From positions 556,286 through 620,285 of the forward strand of contig PTFA01000112.1 in NCBI GenBank assembly GCA_003342895.1: DNA of 64,000 bases, read 5' to 3'. Below the pieces are notes generated by a model. It ran no database searches. It was not told where the DNA came from and was given only the letters and a program-made list of their open reading frames with translations. A program made the translations under genes and the position numbers. Below are positions 56,501 to 64,000 of this stretch, in pieces; within the stretch, counting starts at the first letter, position 1; each line of letters opens with the position of its first letter. The stretch is from Casuarius casuarius. Taxonomy: Eukaryota > Chordata > Aves > Casuariiformes > Casuariidae.

Positions 56501-59500
56501 CGGGCAGGTGGCTGGGGACTGCCATTTGCCTGAGGCTCGAGCACCTCCAGTTGAGACCCTGATCTGTGACAGGGGGTGAGAATAAGCAAGGGCGACTCTT
56601 TTTCATCTCATCCTGTCCTCTTTTGTGCCATCCAACATATGGTGGCCCTGGGAGGAGAGGAACCCCAGGGTGCCGTGGTGCAAGGCTTGATGCCTGCAGA
56701 AGCCCAGTCTCTGTCTGCAGCAAGCACAAACTATTCCTGAACCAGATATTCTAGTAAATGAGCAAGAAAGCNACTTTGGAGGGAGCCAAATGGTTAAAAA
56801 TTAATCCCTTTTTTCCATGTAAGGGTAGTTTAGCTCCAGTGAGCAGGATGCTGGACACCTCTTCTCTGNAGGGATCAGGATCTGTCCCAGTGCACTGTGA
56901 TGGACAGCAGGCTTTTCTCATTTCCCAGCCTTTATCCTCCTTTATCTGTTCCCATTCTTTGGGTCAGACCTGCCTCTTTACCCTGTTTAGGGTAGCATCT
57001 AGCACAGTCAGGCCTTATTCCCGGTCAGTCTGTTAGGTGTTACTGCAATACAAATAGCAGGACTGTCCTGCTGTACGATGAATGTTTAGCTTGCAGAGAT
57101 ATGAGAACACCCTATGGACTTTACCCCACACTGTAATCGGAAGAGTACTCCTCAGTTTACTCTAGCCTAAGCCTTTCTGCAAGCTGCTGCCTTTTACTGT
57201 ATTATCTGGTATGATAGCAATGATATTAATAGCAGGGATCTTCCTTGTAAAGAACCAGTTGCTGCTGCAGGGCGGCTCCCCTTGTGCTCCCTGCCTGCAC
57301 TGCTATCTCTTGGCACAAGTAAACACTTCCAGGCTTATTCCAGTGGTTACAATTAATGGAGATCTCCATCCATTTATCCTGCATCAGCATAAACAGTCAT
57401 ATCTGTAGGTGGTGCCTCTGGCCAGCTCCCACCCTTTAAAATGATGCTGGAACTTCCTTGCACTCAGACATGAACGAAGGTCTCCAACACTCATAGGGAA
57501 GAGCAAGGCTTAAAGCAAGTACTGGGAAACAAAGGCAGAAAACTTTTCTGGGTCCCTCTGGCACAGATATCCTCTGCCATTGCGCTTCCCTCTTTTTGGG
57601 TGGTTGGGGGGACATTGTTACTTATGCCAAGCAAAGCCCGTAAAGTGTGTGTATACCTTAAGGAAAAACNTTGTCCAAATACTCAGAAGTGTCAACTTGG
57701 AGTCCTACTGGAGGAGTTTCACCATGTTCTCCACCAGACACTTNGTGGTCCTCTGCTTGGCCCTCTGCACAGTCTGAGGCCATGGCTTTGCCAGCAGGAC
57801 TCCAAATCCCAGAAGCTTCTGGTTCCACATTATAAGCTCCAATGTGAAGTTTCTTGGTGGCATCAATGGGAACAGGATCCCACCTGGATACTCATTTGTT
57901 CTTTGCCTTGTTCTTCACCTGATTCATAAAAAAGTCCCAAATCATCACAGATTCTGATATGTAGCATCAAAATCTCTCTCCAAATAGCCCTTACAAAAGT
58001 TTCTTATACACTTCTAATTGGATGTATCAATGCATGGAAGAAACATGCCAAGATGATTAGAAAATTTGGGGGGGGGGGCATTTGTTTCCAAACGAGAGAT
58101 GCCTCTACATCTTTTGCTCTGTATCTTGAACTCCTTGAGGAAGGGCTACATGGATCTGTTCCAGATGCCTTGTTAGCTGATGTGAGAAGAAAACTGTAGA
58201 AGTTAGTTCCCAGACNTTTGTGCGAGGAGGTTGCAGTAGAAAGCACTTGGTTCAGCTCAATTAGAGGAAAATGCCTGATGCCTAAGCGTAAATCAAATCC
58301 TTCTCTCTTTTGAAACAAACAAACAAACAACCCCCCCACACACACCTCAGCAGAATTTCAGAGAATAAAACTTATTCTATCTCCCTGCATTGTCATTACA
58401 AAAGTACCCTCCCATGCTCATGGAAAGAGAATGATACTGCTAAATGAAGCCTGCAGTCTTTCTGACCTCACTCCACAACAGCATGTGAATTTGAAGGAAC
58501 TCTGTGGAAGTAAATGAACTTACATCCTTTCGTGTCCGCTCAGCGAGTATGCAAGCCTTGACTCGGAGCCCCAGTGGTGCTAGACGTGCAGGCAGGAAGC
58601 TGCATCAAGCTGCTTTTGAGGAAATCACACTTTCCAGATAAATATCAGTCAGCTGCAAGCATTTTTCTCTCCAGGATGTGTGTGCTTTTCTAATGTTTAG
58701 AATAAAAATGTGGTGCTAGGAATTGGGAATATAGTTTTCACATATTTGATTACTTCAGCATTAAAGCAGCATGATAATATTAGTGGTAGCCTTTAACATG
58801 AACTCTGTTCTATAACTTCCAGGCTTCAAAAACTAATGAGGAGCAAAACCGAAAAAAATAAAAGTCTTCCGACAAGCTGGTCTTCAGCACCTTTTTAATG
58901 GATAACAGATTTGCCGTCATCACATATCACTTTGAATATATTATGACAAGACATACAGGCTAATATAACGCATTGTCTACAAAAGGCTGGTAGTGGATAT
59001 ATGTAAGTGAGTTTCTCTTAAACTTGATAAGAGGATGAATCAGTTATACGAGCTTTTGAATAATTTTNTCTGAATAACCAGTGTGTCCCAGTGAAATCTG
59101 GAAAGCAAAGCATCAGAAGAGTTTCTAGCTTTCAGCACTCACAAATAAGGACAGATTTTCGGGAGAGCGCAGATCCCAGGTAGGCAGTATGCAACGCTGG
59201 GTTTTCCCAAGTGTTCAGCCTCCCGCATGTGCCTGTTCCNCAGAGTTATGGCAAGTTTGCACCCTGAGTCTGGGGTGTTTTCACTTCTGAAATCCAGATG
59301 CAAATCCTCGATGGGCGTTTCTCAGCTCTTTCCAGCGCCTGGCTGCTGGATGCTTGCCTCTCTCACAGATTTGGCTAGCAGGGCTTCAGAGAGCATAAAA
59401 ATGTTCCTGCCCCTATAGGGAAAGCAGAGTGATGAAAGAGATGTAAATCTAAAGCTTAAAACTGAAAGCTGTGGATTATTGAAAGACTAGTGCATGCAGA

Positions 59501-62500
59501 ACAACTAAAAAAGGGGAGGAGGGGAAGTTTGGTCAACAGGGCGACATTAGCGGATGTAACGAANGCGTGCTTCCCTGCAGCGAGCACAACTACTTCTCTA
59601 ATCTCCCANAGCCAAGACTCCCTCTCCTGCTCTATTTCTTCACTATGCATAAATGTCAGGCCTAGGAATATGTCTCATTTCCTTGTCCTGGTTTTACCTT
59701 TTCAGTGAACAAAGTGTGTTCCATGCTTCTTAAAACACTTTACAAAGTGCTCTTCAAACTTCTCCAGGCAGATTGANGGATAGCTGAAGCCTGGGATGAC
59801 CCAGGAGCACTGAGTCATTGGCTGATTCCCTCCTGCCCCTCCACTTCTCCAAGCAATGATTTGTTTTCCCCTTTCCTCCTGATTAGTTCTATAATGTACT
59901 AAGATTGTAAAGTGAACTCAATTTCGTGTCTCTTATTTTATCTGTAGTGTCTCATTAGCCTTGGTACCATTATAACCCCTCTCTGAATCATCATTTGTAT
60001 ACGGATGTTTGACATATCAGCTGGTTGTCCTTTTTTTCCCCCTCTTCCCTTTCCCATCTCTTCTCAAAAGCAATGAAGACATTTCTGTTGATATTCAAAT
60101 ATCGCAATTTGTCCCAGTATCACTAATAGCATAATGGCTTTATGAAGAACCTTCCTGCAATGTATTTTGTATGATGTGGTGCAAACAAGGTAGAATACGA
60201 TGAAAACATCATTAAAAGTCACCCTCTTAGCATTCGTTCAAATAACGACAAGCAAGAAGTTTGCACCAAGCGGATGTTGTTTTTCAGAGACTAAGAACTG
60301 AACGTAATATTCTTGGAACAGTTTTACATGGGGGAAATTTGGTATGGGACAAGGTGCCATAATGTTTGTATGCATATGACTGTAAAACAGGCTCTGGTAT
60401 ACGCTAAATAGGTGTCTGTGTGCCGCTGCAGACCACTGTGTCACAAAACTGGTCCTGTTCCATCATTCTCATAGGGTGCACAGAGAATAATTTCCCTAAG
60501 GCTTATAAAGGTTTCTCCAAATATGTGCTAAAATGGAATTTGATATCTAATGCTTCTACATACAGGACAGTCAATGTAACGTTAAGCTTCCTTGGACTTT
60601 CTCTGCCCTGAGCCGTGCAGCATATGATTCTTTTGTGCGTATTACTTTTTCTTTACTTGTGTTTTGTTTATTTTTCCCGAAAAGCCACATGTGTTAGAAG
60701 CCATTTTAGAAGGCTACAGTTCTTCCCCCTACAAGTCTAGGGAATATTGTGTTCAATTGGCATTTGCTGGATTTCACCGTTTGACAGAATTTTGTTCTTG
60801 CTGGTAAAAAGATTAACCTCAATCCCTAGGGCCCGGTCAGGGCATTGCTTGGGTAGAAACCCCGGGCGACGTCAGCCTGCCCAGGGTGTCGCTGAAGGGA
60901 CTCGCGCGTCTGCTAGGAGATGCGTCCGGCACCCTTGTCCCGGCCCGCTCGGNGCAGCAGGCAGTGCCTGGCCGAGCTGCGCGCTTGCGTGTCCTGGGGA
61001 AAGGGAAAGTAGTGACAGACAGGACAGAGAAAAGTGGCAGTGAGCTCATTTTCCTTCATANGGGGGTGAAAGCAGGTGATAGGCTTGAGTCCGTGTTTTC
61101 CAAGTTTGGTCTATGCGTTCTTCTCCAAGTGGCTCACTGGGGAGATCCCTGTTCTTGGCAGGCTGATTAAGCAGTAACATGTAAGTGTTGCCTTGCACGG
61201 GTAGGTCAGGACTTGCACAGAAATTAGAAGCGCTCCTTGACATGTACTTGTTACTGTCTTATTTTAGCTTCTGGAATGGGTGAGGATTTGTTTTCCTCTC
61301 CTGAGCAGTCACATTGTTATGATGGAGAAGCTGAAGGGCCCAATTACCCACCTCTGGGATGTTGTTTGTGAAGCAATTAGAACTGACAGTGTGTGATTAA
61401 AACCAAGAAGTTATCACTTTTTTTTCCCTTGAAGCAGGAGGGGTGACTGTTTACAGATGAATACGCACCAAATCTGCAATGGGAATAATTTCCTCACCCA
61501 CTATGTAATCTCCTCTACTTCATTACTGGCTGAATGTATATAGCTGTATAGTTTTTTGCGCATGAATTAACACTTGCAGTTAATAGCAGTAAACTCACAA
61601 ATGGACTATTACTTTTTATAGCCTTTTAGCAGAGTCAGCCTAATGGAGCAAAACCGTTAACAAATTAAGATACATTTGACAGGGCTTCAAGCAGGAATCA
61701 TAACCCAGGAGTCACCATTTGGGGCTCAAACNCACAGATCTCCATAGAACTAGTGTATAGCTTTGCTGGTGTGCGGTGGCAAGTGCTAAACCACAACCCA
61801 AAAAAACTAGTTAAGGCAACGGTTCTCAGTTCTCCACNATGAGATTTTCAGAGCAAGGAACTGACTTCCTTCAATGTTCGTAAAGAGCTTGTCACATCTG
61901 GAGCGCTNCAGGAAATAAAATAATAATAATGATAGTCATAGTAAAAATAATACAGCCAGATTTGTCCATTTAAAGGCTCCATATGGCACTGTAGATGTCT
62001 TAGGCATTGTATGATTATCGGGCTACGGGAACATCTGATCTTCTGGGGCAAGTGTCTTTAAACCATGGACAGAATATATTTGACAGTACAGATGCTGTTG
62101 GTTGCCTGAGCAAGAAACAAACTGGCAGTAAGTGGCAATAATAGTTCTCAAATACATTAAAATGAGGTGCCTTCCCCAGTGAATGCCCTGCTGTAGCTGG
62201 GTGGGTTTCTGGGAGAAGCATGTGGCTTCAGCTCCTGTTTTTTTCAGTGAAGAAACAGCAATGCCCAGGGAGCCTGTGCGGGGCATGGATGTGGAGTGGG
62301 CCAGCGGCCCCGTTTGTGTTGTGGCTGGACGTTGTGAGGCAGTTAAATGGAGCAGCTGAAGAACCTAGGTTCATACATTTGCCTTCTGGGCATGAGCTCC
62401 TGGGTAGNTAACTCCTGAAGAAGAACCAGCTTTCCTGTACCTGCACAGAGGCTGGGAGAAGTGAGGTTGGAAGTGTCTTGAGATCAGCTGCAGAAGAACT

Positions 62501-64000
62501 TTCTGATAAGGACGTTATTCACCATGTCACCGNCTGGATGGGCTTCAGGTCTCCAAAGTCCAAAGACATTCAGGTGGAGCTGGTGGGGAGAATGAAGAAG
62601 ACAGTCAGCATCCCCTGTGGTAGGGACTGCCCATCCCATAGCTTTCTGGCTCTCCTAATCTGTTGCTTTCAGCCCTGTCATTCTGCTTTTTCTTAAGATT
62701 TCATAGGGTATATAATATCTCCTTTACTTCGTCAAATCATCTCAAAGAAAGCCCTTTGATTGTCTCTAGCTCTTCCTTTGTTTTGGAGNTAGCTGATGGG
62801 GCACTTGCGTCTGGCATTGGTGTATTCTCCACCTCACCTTTCCACAGCTCAACACTGCAATGCTGCATTTGATGAGGAGAGATGTGACACGTCTTGAAGC
62901 CTCAGCACAAGCTGTTCCCCACCACAGGGCTTTTTTCCAGTCCACTCTTATTATCAGAGCTTGTTGACTATATGCGGCACCACNTCGTGCACCTGCGTAG
63001 GCTCCTGTTCAGGTGATCCTCTATGCCACTAGCTCCCTGATTGCGGTGCTAATTAGTAACTCTCAAAGCCCAGATTTGGACACATTTAGGCTTGTTTTTA
63101 CTCCTCTCTCTCTATTTCGAACCTTCACCCCTCTAGTCTTGCTAAAACTTGTTTCAATGCAATGAGAAGGCTCATCATATGTTCTCTTCTTAATATCTTG
63201 TGATATTCTGCTAAGAACATTGGATGTTACAATTCCAGTATAATTATATTTTCCCATAGGTACAAAATGTGTCTACATCAATAGCTTATTAAAAGAGTGT
63301 AATAAAAATTATGACCCTGCAATTCTGCTATTAATATAACAATTCAGAGCCAAGAAAACTCCCTGATCCTTCTTATGCATCTGCTGTAACATGATACAAG
63401 AGCAGAACACCTTAAGCCAGTTTAATCCCTTCTTTTCACCCCCTAGCAATATACATTGGCCCATGAGAATAGCATGAATTGAAAGTTTAATTTATTAATA
63501 TGCAATAGTGATAATGTCAAAAGAATAATATATAAAACCCATACAGAACAGGATTACACAGTGCATAAGGGAAAGCCTAGAGCTAATATTTAATATAGCA
63601 AAACACAGTCAAAAATAATTTCTTATCCAAAGAGTAAAAGTGGGAGAATTCTGCAGGTGATGTAGCAGGGGGAAAGGAGCTGGGGCAAGCGATCTCCCCT
63701 TCGTTGCTGATTCACAGCCTGCCCCNACAAGCAGGCCTGCGGCAGAGCCTCGTCTCTGCTAGGATGCTGGGAACGCACGGAGGCTGGGGTGCTCTCTGCG
63801 AGTGTCGGCTGTCTGTGCAGTGGCTGAAGTTCCTGGCGTCATCTCGTCCACCTTAGTCTCTCACAGCTCCAATTATGTTTAAGAGCACATGTAAGAACCG
63901 GAGCAGTAGATACAAGTGGCACCCATGGAGAGCAAGCGGTTTCCAACGCACGGCGAGCTGCAGCAACCAGGAGCCTTGCAGCTCAGAGCGTTTCAGTAAG
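50561..64000. other. Intergenic, no gene recognised
   Basis: Mixed composition with many single Ns. It includes a purine-rich + strand stretch near 54.75-55.35 kb, a G run near 58067-58079, an (AAAC)n repeat at 58313-58330 and an AAT-rich repeat near 61.92 kb. No frame resembles a known protein, including the expected neighbours PPIL2, YPEL1 or MAPK1. No RNA gene was recognised. A possible enhancer near 53.0 kb is listed separately. Confidence 0.5.
52946..53072. promoter_or_regulatory. Possible enhancer: nuclear-receptor, X-box and TCF-type motifs
   Basis: Within 130 bases there are CCAAAGGTCA (52946-52955, HNF4/COUP-type half site), an X-box-like GTTACCATGACAAT on - (about 52976-52989, 12 of 14 to the RFX consensus GTTRCCATGGYAAC), and ATCAAAG (53066-53072, TCF/LEF-type) next to AATTAATCAATC. 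The cluster suggests an enhancer, but motif density by chance is not excluded. Confidence 0.25.

Overview
The window is vertebrate nuclear DNA, most likely from a bird or another sauropsid. It contains spliced coding exons, CpG islands in a GC-rich compact setting, few recognisable interspersed repeats (only degraded MIR-type SINE fragments), and a microRNA family specific to vertebrates. Single N bases are scattered roughly once per kilobase and there are two long N gaps (21972-22641 and 34352-34942), so this is draft assembly. No prokaryotic, viral or CRISPR-like content was seen. The species is inferred from genome character, not proven.

Left end (1 to about 3.4 kb, + strand): the last two coding exons, final intron and 3' UTR of SDF2L1, an ER-lumen MIR-domain protein ending in HDEL. 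Exon 1 lies off the left edge. About 4.7 kb of AT-rich sequence without a recognisable gene follows. Next comes a strong CpG island (8.1-10.2 kb) and then moderately GC-rich sequence with no recognisable exon.

Centre (17.4-29.6 kb, - strand): four precursor microRNAs of the miR-130/301/454 family, in transcription order miR-130c, miR-301b, miR-454, miR-130b. They form two pairs (internal spacing 1.16 and 1.09 kb) about 6.5 kb apart. A promoter-like block with three CCAAT boxes on the - strand, an octamer variant and a YY1-type site lies 2.7 kb upstream of the first pair. A CpG island with the same YY1-type 13-mer in the same orientation lies between the pairs. A - strand poly(A) signal lies 0.3 kb beyond the last hairpin. 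All four 3p products share the seed AGUGCAA, so the locus should deliver one combined dose of a single targeting specificity.

Right part (29.6-64 kb): no protein-coding exon or known RNA was recognised. It contains a CpG island broken by the second gap (33.9-35.7 kb) with a perfect 58-bp palindrome at the gap edge, a GC-rich zone at 48.3-50.6 kb, a 12-bp perfect-stem hairpin beside a TA repeat, and a possible enhancer near 53 kb. The long open frames in the CpG islands and across the N gaps are open on several frames at once and are judged not to be genes.

The main biological point is the four-member microRNA cluster beside SDF2L1. Its order looks like a fuller version of the two partial clusters I recall from human (301b-130b on 22q11, and 301a-454 on 17q).
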